Origin: an uncultured bacterium
GTDB taxonomy: Bacteria; Actinomycetota; Coriobacteriia; Coriobacteriales; Coriobacteriaceae
Length of the DNA stretch: 60,810 nt
Reading direction: 5' to 3'
Assembly: GCA_905214905.1 (NCBI GenBank)
Contig: CAJMNK010000003.1
Span: forward strand, 1 to 60,810
The notes under the pieces are model-generated. The model did no database searches. It was not told the DNA's origin and saw only the letters and a program-made list of their open reading frames with translations. A program made the translations under genes and the position numbers. This document shows positions 26,426 to 33,862 of the stretch, piece by piece; within the stretch, counting starts at the first letter, position 1, and each line of letters starts with the position of its first letter.

Positions 26426-27811
26426 CTAATCGATCTTGTTGTTGGTCAGACCGGCGCGGAACACGGTGGCGTCGCCATCGGCCTGGCTCGGATCGTAGAG
26501 GTTCAGGGCAGCCACGTACATGGCGGCAGCGGTGACCAGGTCGTCCTTGTAGGTGACCTCGTTGGGAGCGTGAGCCTGAGACTCGGCACCCGGACCAAAG
26601 CCGACGCAGGGGATGCCGTAGCGGCCCTGGATGGAGACGCAGTTCGTGGAGAAGGTCCACTTGTCGCACAGCGGACGACCGGTGCGCTTGTCCATGCTAG
26701 GCTCGCAGCCGATGCGCTCGTCACCGAACATGGCCTTGTGGGCGTCGACGAGGGCCTTGACGTGCGGAGCGGTCTCCTTGTTGATCCACGTGGGGAAGTA
26801 AGCCTCGGTCTCGTAGACCTCGCCGGTCCAGGACGGACGGTCGTACATGTACATGGAGACCTTCACGTCGTCGCCGTACTTCTTGGCGGCCGGCAGGTTG
26901 CGGATCTCGTCCAGGCAGGACTCCCAGGTCTCACCGGCGGTCATGCGACGGTCGATGGAGATGGCGCAGGAGTCAGCGACAGCGCAGCGGCTGGGGCTGG
27001 TGTAGAAGATCTGGCTGACGGTGCAGGTGCCGCGGCCTAGGAAGCGGGCGTCCTCGAAGTGCTCGGGGTTGTACTTGGGGTCGAGCATCTTGACGAGGCC
27101 CTTGATGTCGGTCGACTCGTCGCAGCCGTTGTTGTTGAGGGCGCGGACGTCGGCGATGATGTCGGCCATCTTGTAGATGGCGTTGTCGCCGCGGTCGGGA
27201 GCGGAGCCGTGGCAGGAGGTGCCGTGAACGTCGACGCGGATCTCCATGCGACCGCGGTGACCGCGATAGATGCCGCCGTCGGTGGGCTCGGTGGAAATGA
27301 CGAACTCGGGCTTAATGCCGTCCTTGTTGTAGATGTACTGCCAGCACATGCCGTCGCAGTCCTCTTCCTGGACGGTACCGACGACCATGATCTTGTAGCC
27401 CTCGGGGATGAGGCCCATGTCCTTCATCATCTTGGCAGCGTAGGTAGCAGAAGCCATGCCACCCTCCTGGTCGGAGCCGCCGCGGCCGTAGATGATCTCG
27501 TCGGTCTCGTAGCCCTCATAGGGATCGGCATCCCAGTTCTCGATGTTGCCGATGCCGACGGTGTCGATGTGAGAATCGATGGCGATGATCCTGTCGCCCT
27601 CGCCCATAAAGCCCATGACGTTGCCCAGGCCGTCGACCTTGACCTCGTCATAGCCAAGGCTCTCCATCTCGGCCTTGATGCAGGCGACAACCTCGCCTTC
27701 CTCGCAGGACTCAGAGGGATGGGAGATCATTGCGCGAAGAAAACGCGACATATCAGCACGGTGGGACTCAGCAGCAGCCTTGATAGCGTCGAAATCGAGT
27801 TCTTTAGCCAT
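26426..27811 (-). CDS. ygeY: M20-family peptidase YgeY
   Basis: Zinc-dependent M20 hydrolase of 461 residues. AIDSHIDTVG (His81, Asp83), GRGGSDQEGG, the catalytic pair QEED (about 149-151), STEPTD and the C-terminal AESQAHAPNE are the metal and catalytic positions. M20 enzymes remove acyl or carbamoyl groups from amino acids. YgeY is a fixed partner of YgeW and YgeX in purine degradation, where it probably hydrolyses an open-chain intermediate. It lies 72 bp after ygeX. Confidence 0.92.
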   Translation of the reverse strand: MAKELDFDAIKAAAESHRADMSRFLRAMISHPSESCEEGEVVACIKAEMESLGYDEVKVDGLGNVMGFMGEGDRIIAIDSHIDTVGIGNIENWDADPYEGYETDEIIYGRGGSDQEGGMASATYAAKMMKDMGLIPEGYKIMVVGTVQEEDCDGMCWQYIYNKDGIKPEFVISTEPTDGGIYRGHRGRMEIRVDVHGTSCHGSAPDRGDNAIYKMADIIADVRALNNNGCDESTDIKGLVKMLDPKYNPEHFEDARFLGRGTCTVSQIFYTSPSRCAVADSCAISIDRRMTAGETWESCLDEIRNLPAAKKYGDDVKVSMYMYDRPSWTGEVYETEAYFPTWINKETAPHVKALVDAHKAMFGDERIGCEPSMDKRTGRPLCDKWTFSTNCVSIQGRYGIPCVGFGPGAESQAHAPNEVTYKDDLVTAAAMYVAALNLYDPSQADGDATVFRAGLTNNKID

Positions 27812-27883
27812 TGTTCATAACCTTTCAAACGAAGGAATCTACCTGTGGGGTGGCGGAGCGATACCTATTTACTCCGCCCAGTA

Positions 27884-29098
27884 TTAGCAAGTGGGGTATT
27901 CGCCTTCCCAGACGATGCGACGGTACTGGTCGGGATCCGTGTCACCTTCCGTGGAGAAGCAGAGTACGGAGCTCGTCTTGTCCAGGCCGATGAGCTCCTT
28001 GAGCTCGGCGTACTCGGGATCGAGCATGAGGGTCTCGACCAGGCCGGTGGTCACTGCGCCGGACTCGCCGGAGATAACGCGCGGGTCGCCCTTCTCGGGA
28101 GCGCCCAGGGTGCGCATGCCGCGAGCGGTGACCCAGTCGGGGCAGGACACGAAGGCGGTGGTGTGGTTGCGCAGGATATCCCAGCCCAGGATGTTGGGCT
28201 CGCCGCAGCACAGGCCGGCCATGATGGAGGGCATGTCGCCGTCCACGATGCGCGGATCGCCGTCGCCGGCGGCAGCGCCCTTGTACAGGCAGGCGGCCGG
28301 AGCGCACTCGACCACGACAAAGGTGGGCGGGTTATCGGGATACAGGTTGGTGAAGTAGCCCACCACGGCGCCGGCGAGCGAGCCTACGCCAGCCTGGACA
28401 AAGACGTGCGTCGGGCGGTTGATGGCCATCTCGCGCAGCTGCTCGGCAGCCTCGGAAGCCATGGTGCCGTAGCCCTCCATGATCCAGGACGGAATCTTCT
28501 CGTAGCCCTCCCAGGCGGTGTCCTGAACGATGACGCCGCGCTCGCAGGCGTCGGCCTCGGCGGCGGCCATGCGCACGCACTCGTCGTAGTTGACCTCTTC
28601 GATCGTCACCGTGGCGCCCTCGGCGGCGATGTTATCGAAGCGAGGCTTGGTGGAACCCTTGGGCATGTGCACGACGGCCTTCTGGCCCAGCTTGTTGGCA
28701 GCCCATGCCACGCCGCGGCCATGGTTGCCGTCGGTGGCGGTAAAGAAGGTAGCCTGGCCAAAATCCTTGGCAAGCTGATCGGAGGTCAGGTAATCGAAGG
28801 TGCACTCGGCAACGTCCTTGCCGGTCTCGTCGGCAATGTAGTTGGCCATGGCAAACGAACCGCCCAGGACCTTAAAGGCGTTGAGGCCAAAGCGATAGCT
28901 CTCGTCCTTAACGCACAGGTTGGACAGGCCCAGGCGCGCGGCCTGGCCGTCCAGGCGGGCAAGCGGAGTGACGGTGTACTGGGGGAACGACTGGTGGAAG
29001 GCGCGGGCCTTCTTCACGTGGTCGAGGCTCATGATTCCCAAGTGCTTGTCATCGCTCTTGGGCATCGTGTTGCCCGCCCACTGGATCTTATCGGCCAT
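27884..29098 (-). CDS. ygeX: diaminopropionate ammonia-lyase
   Basis: Fold-type II PLP enzyme of 404 residues that splits 2,3-diaminopropionate to pyruvate and two ammonia. DESYRFGLNAFKVLGGSFA contains the PLP lysine (Lys76). TDGNHGRGVAWAA is the phosphate-binding asparagine loop, and GVGSLAGAVVGYF the glycine-rich loop. It is the first gene of the ygeXYW unit, so its product links purine ring fragments to pyruvate. The reaction passes through 2-aminoacrylate. Confidence 0.94.
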   Translation of the reverse strand: MADKIQWAGNTMPKSDDKHLGIMSLDHVKKARAFHQSFPQYTVTPLARLDGQAARLGLSNLCVKDESYRFGLNAFKVLGGSFAMANYIADETGKDVAECTFDYLTSDQLAKDFGQATFFTATDGNHGRGVAWAANKLGQKAVVHMPKGSTKPRFDNIAAEGATVTIEEVNYDECVRMAAAEADACERGVIVQDTAWEGYEKIPSWIMEGYGTMASEAAEQLREMAINRPTHVFVQAGVGSLAGAVVGYFTNLYPDNPPTFVVVECAPAACLYKGAAAGDGDPRIVDGDMPSIMAGLCCGEPNILGWDILRNHTTAFVSCPDWVTARGMRTLGAPEKGDPRVISGESGAVTTGLVETLMLDPEYAELKELIGLDKTSSVLCFSTEGDTDPDQYRRIVWEGEYPTC

Positions 29099-29190
29099 AC
29101 GGTGAACTCCTTAAGTTCTCTCTTGCCGGCCCCCGCATACGCGTTTCAGCCCATTCCCATTCCTGCGACTGAACTTTTATGTGGATGCCA

Positions 29191-29205
29191 AACAAAAAGT
29201 TTGTT
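29191..29205. promoter_or_regulatory. operator-like dyad 1 (AACAAA-N3-TTTGTT)
   Basis: AACAAA-AAG-TTTGTT is a perfect dyad in the divergent ygeX/regulator region. It is identical in arms to a second site 51 bp away. Confidence 0.65.
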
Positions 29206-29241
29206 AGCACTGTTCTATCACACTTTTTGATTGCTAAACCT

Positions 29242-29256
29242 AACAAATTGTTTGTT
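29242..29256. promoter_or_regulatory. operator-like dyad 2 (AACAAA-N3-TTTGTT)
   Basis: AACAAA-TTG-TTTGTT, same arms as the first site. Together they flank the likely ygeX promoter region. The adjacent PAS/HTH regulator is the natural candidate to bind them. Confidence 0.65.
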
Positions 29257-29375
29257 GCCGTAATCGGTACTTTTTCGCCGCCGAACGGTTACATAACGCA
29301 GCGACGCTTTCGTTATTTGCGAACAAGTGGGGTTTATGGCAAAGTGAGCCCAAACTAATTTTTAGGAAGGCACCC

Positions 29376-30029
29376 ATGACCCCCGCACAGATTGAGTTTT
29401 ACAAGCGCCTTGCACACGGCCTGGCGCTCCAGTTTGGCCCCAACTGCGAAATCGTCGTCCACGATCTGGAGACCGAGGACGTGGACCACTCCATCGTAGT
29501 GATCGAAAACGGCCACGTCAGCGGGCGCAAACTGGGTGACGGCCCCAGCCATATTGTGTTTGAGTCCATGCACGAGGGCACCACCGACGTGCATGACCGC
29601 GAGCCATACCTCACCAAAACCACCGATGGCAAGCTGCTCAAGTCCTCGACGATCTTTATCCGCAACGATGAGGGCAAACCCGTCGGCATTTTGGGCATTA
29701 ACTTTGATATTACGCTCATGAAAGCATTTGAGCGCTCGCTCGACGCCTTTACCGGCATCGGCGGCACGGGCTACACCGAGCCCGAGCCCATTACCAAAAA
29801 CATCGGCGACCTGCTCGAAGACCTGCTGCGCGAGTGCGAACAGTTTGTGGGCAAGCCCGCGGCGCTCATGACCAAAGACGAGCGCATCCGCGCCATTGGC
29901 TACCTCGACCGTCGCGGCGCCTTCCTCATCTCCAAGTCGAGCGAACGCGCCTGCGAGTTCTTTGGCATCTCTAAGTACAGCTTCTATAGCTACCTCAACG
30001 AGGCAAAGGCTGCCGCCGGCGACAAATAG
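29376..30029 (+). CDS. YheO-like PAS/HTH transcriptional regulator (ygeXYW side)
   Basis: Regulator of 217 residues. The N-terminal half (CEIVVHDLETEDVDHSIVVI, GHVSGRKLGDGP, FIRNDEGKPVGILGINFD) matches the YheO-type PAS_6 domain, a small-ligand sensor. The C-terminal HTH_22-type domain includes MTKDERIRAIGYLDRRGAFL and FFGISKYSFYSYL. AGGAAGG precedes the ATG. Divergent from ygeX, with two operator-like dyads between them, so it probably controls the ygeXYW unit in response to a purine metabolite. A paralogue sits at the other end of the island. Confidence 0.85.
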   Translation: MTPAQIEFYKRLAHGLALQFGPNCEIVVHDLETEDVDHSIVVIENGHVSGRKLGDGPSHIVFESMHEGTTDVHDREPYLTKTTDGKLLKSSTIFIRNDEGKPVGILGINFDITLMKAFERSLDAFTGIGGTGYTEPEPITKNIGDLLEDLLRECEQFVGKPAALMTKDERIRAIGYLDRRGAFLISKSSERACEFFGISKYSFYSYLNEAKAAAGDK

Positions 30030-30151
30030 TCAGCGCGCCTGCGCCCCTCCCCTTTTGGGCGCGAGTTCTGAAATGCACGAATCCGAGAGACGGCCGCAAG
30101 GCAAGTTCCATATAATCGATGAATGCGAGCATTTCGAAAGGATGGAACAAG

Positions 30152-31150
30152 ATGGGGTCGAGCAACGCATCACGCAACGGCCGCGGAGGTACCGCTTCTG
30201 GCGCCAGGCATGCGAAACACGCGTTTGACAAGGGCGAAGAGGGCCTTTTTGCGCTGAGCCTCGACGACGTGATGAGCGACCGCCCTTGGACCGCCGATGA
30301 ACTCATGGGCGGCGGGGTTCGCCCGACAAGTGCAAAGCACGCACCTTCCGCTACGCCCGTGCCGGCATCCGTGCCCGCGGACGACTTTGCCACCCGTCCC
30401 ATCGTGCAGACGACGCGCAAAGCCGCCCCTGCACCCCGTCCTGCTAGCGATCCGTCCGAGACGGCGGCGTTTCTCGCTGCAGCGGCACAGCGCCCCACGG
30501 CAGACAGCACGATTCGCTACGCTGCCCCGCAGCAGCCGGTATACACGGCTCCCGAGCCCGAGCTCGAGCCGCCTGTCATGGATCTGGATGATCTTTCCAA
30601 CCGCCAGTTTGCCTTTGATTCCTGGGCGGCGGCAGATCTGGACGAGACCTCGGGCGGCATGCCGGCGCTCAACATTCCGGTAAACCCCCTGTTTGCAGCT
30701 GCCGAGGAACGCGACTCCGCATACGACAACACCGCAGCGTACGCCAACCGCCCGAGCGAACAGGCTCGCGCCGGCCGCATCGAAACCGAGGATTACGGCC
30801 AAACGTCGAGCGGCTATTCTCGCGACCCGTTTGCCGCCACGCCCGCTCCCGATTACAACCAAGCAAGCGTAAAGGCAGCCTCGGCATCGTCGTATACCCA
30901 CGGCACCGACGATAAGCGCGCTGCCGATTACCACACCGAAGAAGAACCGCCGCGCTTTTCGGAGTTTTCGCAGGCGGCAAAGGTTGTCTTTATCGCCATC
31001 ATAATCGCTCTGCTCAGCGTGATCGCGTTTGAGGGATTCCAGCTGTTCCGCGGCCCCACCGCGTCCGAATCGGCAACGCAGCAAGCAGAGGACGACAACC
31101 AGTACCTGGACATCAACACCCTCAAGGGCGACCCCAACAGCTTGGTTTGA
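30152..31150 (+). CDS. single-pass membrane protein with long disordered cytoplasmic region
   Basis: Not a recognised family. The protein has 332 residues. The first 270 or so are rich in Ala, Pro, Ser and acidic residues and look disordered; FALSLDDVMSDRPWTADELMGGGVRP is the only ordered-looking stretch. One hydrophobic segment (about 275-299, VVFIAIIIALLSVIAF) is followed by a 33-residue tail ending NTLKGDPNSLV. The pattern suggests a type II anchor or an envelope or division scaffold. AAAGG is 10 nt before the chosen ATG. Followed by a phased repeat and a terminator. Confidence 0.6.
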   Translation: MGSSNASRNGRGGTASGARHAKHAFDKGEEGLFALSLDDVMSDRPWTADELMGGGVRPTSAKHAPSATPVPASVPADDFATRPIVQTTRKAAPAPRPASDPSETAAFLAAAAQRPTADSTIRYAAPQQPVYTAPEPELEPPVMDLDDLSNRQFAFDSWAAADLDETSGGMPALNIPVNPLFAAAEERDSAYDNTAAYANRPSEQARAGRIETEDYGQTSSGYSRDPFAATPAPDYNQASVKAASASSYTHGTDDKRAADYHTEEEPPRFSEFSQAAKVVFIAIIIALLSVIAFEGFQLFRGPTASESATQQAEDDNQYLDINTLKGDPNSLV

Positions 31151-31190
31151 ACATAGGCTATATGCCGCACCCCTGTTTACGTGCAGTTTT

Positions 31191-31299
31191 ACACTTTTCC
31201 GTGATTTCCACGCGCCCATTTCGACACTTTTCCGTAATTTGGGGGCTCGAATTTGACACTTTTCCGTACTTTCATACGGCTGATTTCGACACTTTTCCG
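31191..31299 (+). repeat. phased array of four ACACTTTTCCG motifs
   Basis: The exact 11-mer ACACTTTTCCG occurs four times at starts 31191, 31224, 31256 and 31289, spaced 33, 32 and 33 bp. Three copies extend to TTTCGACACTTTTCCG or TTTGACACTTTTCCG. The spacers differ. It lies between the membrane-protein stop codon and the terminator. Confidence 0.9.
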
Positions 31300-31324
31300 G
31301 ATGTTGGCCGAATAATTGCCGCGT

Positions 31325-31368
31325 AATCAAGCGCCGTCTGCACATCATTTCGCAGGCGGCGCTTGATT
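31325..31368 (+). terminator. long hairpin terminator
   Basis: A 17-bp stem (AATCAAGCGCCGTCTGC/GCAGGCGGCGCTTGATT, one G-U pair) with a 10-nt loop, followed by TTCTGT. It ends the membrane-protein transcript and is near symmetric, so could act on both strands. Confidence 0.8.
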
Positions 31369-31517
31369 TCTGTCCGCGTGCGTTGATAGACTTCCTCTTG
31401 CCCGCAAGGAGCGGGCGCGTTTTATCCAGAGTCGGGGTAGAGAGTTGGCTCCACGATCCCGACGCCAACCGGCCAAGAGGCACGGTGGCCCTGCCAACAT
31501 CGATGAAAGGAGTCCGT
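31369..31517. other. gap with no gene
   Basis: About 150 bp between the terminator and the next gene. The reading frame of the next gene is open through part of it, but no ribosome site supports an earlier start. No other signal is seen. Confidence 0.4.
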
Positions 31518-31940
31518 ATGGACAATTTCTCCATGCGCAGCGAGCGCAACTTCTACAACCTGATCGTCAAACCGAATCACATGCATCTTCTGGATAAGCC
31601 AAATGGCTACGTCTCGGCCATGGTCAAGAGCAGCCTCTCCCACCAGATGCGCTTTACCGTGCAAAAGCTCGAGGAAGAACTCTGCACCGCCGGCAACCCG
31701 CACGTGCTGCAGATCAAGCTGCTCGGAGATGACTCGCGCGAGCCGTCGAGTTGGAAGCTCTTTGCCGACGGCACGTGCATCGCGGACGGATCTGGCGCCT
31801 TTGCCCGTGAGTGCTTCTGCGAGACAGCCGAGGTGTTCCTGGACCTGTGCCGCGACGCCGTCGAGGCTGCCGAGCTGCGCCAGTGGAGCCAGAGGGAGTA
31901 TGAGCTGCTGAGTGCCGCGCGCGGGATCGCGGGGGTGTAG
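31518..31940 (+). CDS. hypothetical protein
   Basis: Unrecognised 140-residue soluble protein (MDNFSMRSERNFYNLIVKPN). AAAGGAG lies 5 nt before the ATG, which decides the start. There are no membrane segments. Mixed alpha/beta content is likely, with VLQIKLLGDD and KLFADGTCIADGSGAFA as strand-like stretches. It stands alone in accessory DNA between the one-TM protein and the exonuclease. Confidence 0.65.
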   Translation: MDNFSMRSERNFYNLIVKPNHMHLLDKPNGYVSAMVKSSLSHQMRFTVQKLEEELCTAGNPHVLQIKLLGDDSREPSSWKLFADGTCIADGSGAFARECFCETAEVFLDLCRDAVEAAELRQWSQREYELLSAARGIAGV

Positions 31941-32050
31941 GCAGACAGACCAGACAGCTCGTCATACTGGTTGACGCTTCGATTCAAACAGCAGGGCGGA
32001 GTCGCGCTTACAGCTCCTCCATGCCAAACCGAATGGCGTTCTCAAAAGGC

Positions 32051-32785
32051 CTACCTCCCCTCCGCCTTAAGCCTCAGCAGCAGGTCGCCCAGCTCGGGGC
32101 ACTTGCTGTAAAGGCGCGTCTGAGCTCGCTCGCCCATCCCCCACCGCTGGCGGACTTCCTGGGCGCGCGGGCTCACGTGGTAGTCCCCGTCCATCATCTG
32201 CCTGAGCAATTTGGCGGTTATGCGCGCATCGGCCAGAGCACTGTGGGCGTGCCCCGTCGACTCGTCAAACTCGATGCCAAACCACGTTGCCGCGTCGCCC
32301 AACGAGACGCGCCCGTGGCTGCCAACGTCCATGATCGAGGTGTAAAACGCCTGCAGATCGGCCCAGTCCGTAGGAAATGCGGAAAGGTCGACGTGTTTTG
32401 CCTGGCACTCGGTCAAAAGCTGTCGACGATCCGCCCCGCTCCAGCAAACTATCTGGGCGGAGTAGCGACCGATCCAATCGCTGAGCCTTTTGATCACCAC
32501 ATAGAGCGGATCGGCCATCGCGGTGTCCACGGCCGATATCCCCGTAAGCTCGCGGACGGGAAACGCAACGCCTTCGGTAAATTCCGTCTGCACAAACTGC
32601 GAGAACTCACCCATAACGTTGCCGTGGTAATCGAGCTTGACGGCGCCGACCTCGATAATCTCGTTGCGCAGTCCACGGCGCTGACGCTGCTTTGGCACCG
32701 GCGCAAACTCAAAGTCCAGCACAATCTGGCGCGCAAAGTTCGTCGTATCGATAGCCGAGATACACGGCGTCTTTTCAGCTGACAC
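32051..32785 (-). CDS. DnaQ-like (DEDDh) 3'-5' exonuclease domain protein
   Basis: Protein of 244 residues. VLDFEFAPV gives Exo I (Asp24, Glu26), the region around TGISAVDTAM fits Exo II, and GHAHSALADARITAKLL gives the Exo III His-x4-Asp. This is the DEDDh exonuclease fold of DnaQ, PolC and oligoribonucleases. The C terminus after about residue 200 is not recognised. I choose a GTG start preceded by GGAGAAAGG; the open frame extends 45 codons further without a ribosome site. Substrate (DNA repair, RNA turnover) is undetermined. Confidence 0.75.
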   Translation of the reverse strand: MSAEKTPCISAIDTTNFARQIVLDFEFAPVPKQRQRRGLRNEIIEVGAVKLDYHGNVMGEFSQFVQTEFTEGVAFPVRELTGISAVDTAMADPLYVVIKRLSDWIGRYSAQIVCWSGADRRQLLTECQAKHVDLSAFPTDWADLQAFYTSIMDVGSHGRVSLGDAATWFGIEFDESTGHAHSALADARITAKLLRQMMDGDYHVSPRAQEVRQRWGMGERAQTRLYSKCPELGDLLLRLKAEGR

Positions 32786-33145
32786 GGTTATGGCCTTTCT
32801 CCGTTGCCTGCCGCTTGCTACATAGGCGGCTACATTGCCGTAAGGATAGGCGCCCGTGCGGACATGAAAGCGGAACGCAATGCCACGCGCGCCAGGCACA
32901 CGCCATACAGTCGACCCCAAGAGCGCCGCCCACTCTATTCAAATGGATGAAAAAGATTGAGGCCCGGTGACTTGAATCAGAGGTCATCCCGAGCCCATCA
33001 ATATGCAGTGTACCTACAGAGGGCTGGTTAATCAAACGGGCTTTCGGTGACGAAGACCTGCGCGTCTGGCCCCAATCGCCCAGCGCCGTCTTCTGCCGCC
33101 CTTACGAAAGGCTGCTATTCGAGGGAATCACGTTGCTGTTATTAT
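32786..33145. other. gene-poor region before the toxin locus
   Basis: About 360 bp. No credible coding sequence was found on either strand and no repeat was recognised. It could hold upstream control sequences of the small toxin gene. Confidence 0.4.
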
Positions 33146-33159
33146 CGAACATATATTCG
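33146..33159. promoter_or_regulatory. SOS-box-like site (LexA type)
   Basis: CGAACATATATTCG resembles the Gram-positive and actinobacterial LexA box CGAAC-N4-GTTCG, with one mismatch (ATTCG for GTTCG). It lies about 90 bp upstream of the 41-residue toxin candidate and just before a TAGAAT -10-like element. Confidence 0.5.
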
Positions 33160-33249
33160 TATTTATGACCGCGCTTTGATAGAATGGCAGTTGTTGACGG
33201 CAGTTCCATGTGCCGGGCAGCGCCCTCCATGCGACGGGAGGTGATGCCC

Positions 33250-33375
33250 ATGACCGATCTGACTGATTTCGTGAAACTCCTGACCGCTCTGGTCTCGCTC
33301 CTCACGGCGCTTATCGGACTTTCCGAGGCACTTAAGCAGCGTACGAAGCAAAAGAAGAGGGGTCGACGCCGTTAA
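33250..33375 (+). CDS. small hydrophobic, basic-tailed peptide; candidate type I toxin
   Basis: A 41-residue peptide beginning MTDLTDFVKLLTALVSLLTA. One hydrophobic helix (about 8-27) is followed by a strongly basic tail (KQRTKQKKRGRRR). This layout is that of holin-like or Fst/TxpA/TisB-type membrane toxins. GGGAGG lies 8 nt before the ATG; two in-frame ATG codons further upstream are less well placed. A minus-strand promoter and terminator-like hairpin overlap its 3' end, as for antisense-regulated toxins. Inferred function; no homologue can be named with certainty. Confidence 0.6.
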   Translation: MTDLTDFVKLLTALVSLLTALIGLSEALKQRTKQKKRGRRR

Positions 33376-33435
33376 GGCATTGACCCCTTGAACTAAGTAA
33401 CGGCGCTGCCCAGCTATCACCCTTGGGCTGCCGTC
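33358..33435 (-). ncRNA. candidate antisense antitoxin RNA
   Basis: On the minus strand TTGTTA (33465-33470) and TAGAAT (33442-33447) are 17 bp apart. A transcript starting near 33435 would run into the 3' end of the toxin gene. It would end at a hairpin (AGGGGTC/GACCCCT, 33358-33388) followed by TTCTTTT. The RNA of about 80 nt would overlap the last toxin codons and 3' untranslated region. An alternative stem CGCCGTTA/TAACGGCG lies within it. Confidence 0.5.
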
Positions 33436-33540
33436 AACTTTATTCTACCCACGGTTGCCAGGTTTAACAAATGAATTTTCAGTAATGGAGCGTCGGAGCT
33501 CGCTCGCTCAACCACTTGGCCATCGGATTAGCCGGATTCT

Positions 33541-33862
33541 GGGACACGCCTTCCGTCCCAGGCCTCTACCGGAAAATGCGTCCCACCCTGAGGCTCGATT
33601 CCGGGACACGGTTTCCGTTTGAAGCCCCGATGGGAAAGCGTGTCCCGTTCCGAGAGCTCATTCCGGGATGCAGTTTCCGCTAGAGATGCCACCGGGAAAG
33701 CATATCCCGTTTTGGAGCCAAATTCCGGGTCGTAGTTTCCGCCTGAGGGCCGATCCGGAAACGGCATCCCATTCTGAAGCCGAAATCTGGAACGCACTTT
33801 CCGCCAAAGGTCGCAAAAGGAAAGCGCATCCCATTCCCAGCATCAAATCAGGACGCGCTTCA
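33541..33862. repeat. 62-bp tandem palindromic repeat array
   Basis: Five degenerate units plus a partial sixth, with unit starts at 33541, 33603, 33665, 33727, 33788 and 33850. Each unit holds an imperfect inverted repeat of the type GGGACACGGTTTCC against GGGAAAGCGTGTCCC with a 15-nt loop, then a variable 15-nt linker. The open frame through it on the minus strand reads low-quality repeats and is not a gene. The last partial unit abuts the ATPase stop codon. Confidence 0.9.

Noticed and set aside
31191..31299. Possible CRISPR mini-array
   Set aside because: Repeat of 11 bp with 22-bp spacers is too short, there are no cas genes and no leader.
30170..31549. Minus-strand open frame of about 459 codons opposite the one-TM protein
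   Set aside because: Runs across the terminator and repeat array. It lacks a ribosome site, and the plus-strand gene has a coherent membrane topology.
33488..33540. tRNA-Ser-like stretch on the minus strand (GGCCAAGTGGTTGAGC)
   Set aside because: The D-arm resemblance is not matched by an acceptor stem or a TpsiC loop (no GGTTCGAATCC-type sequence), and the downstream part does not fold as a tRNA.
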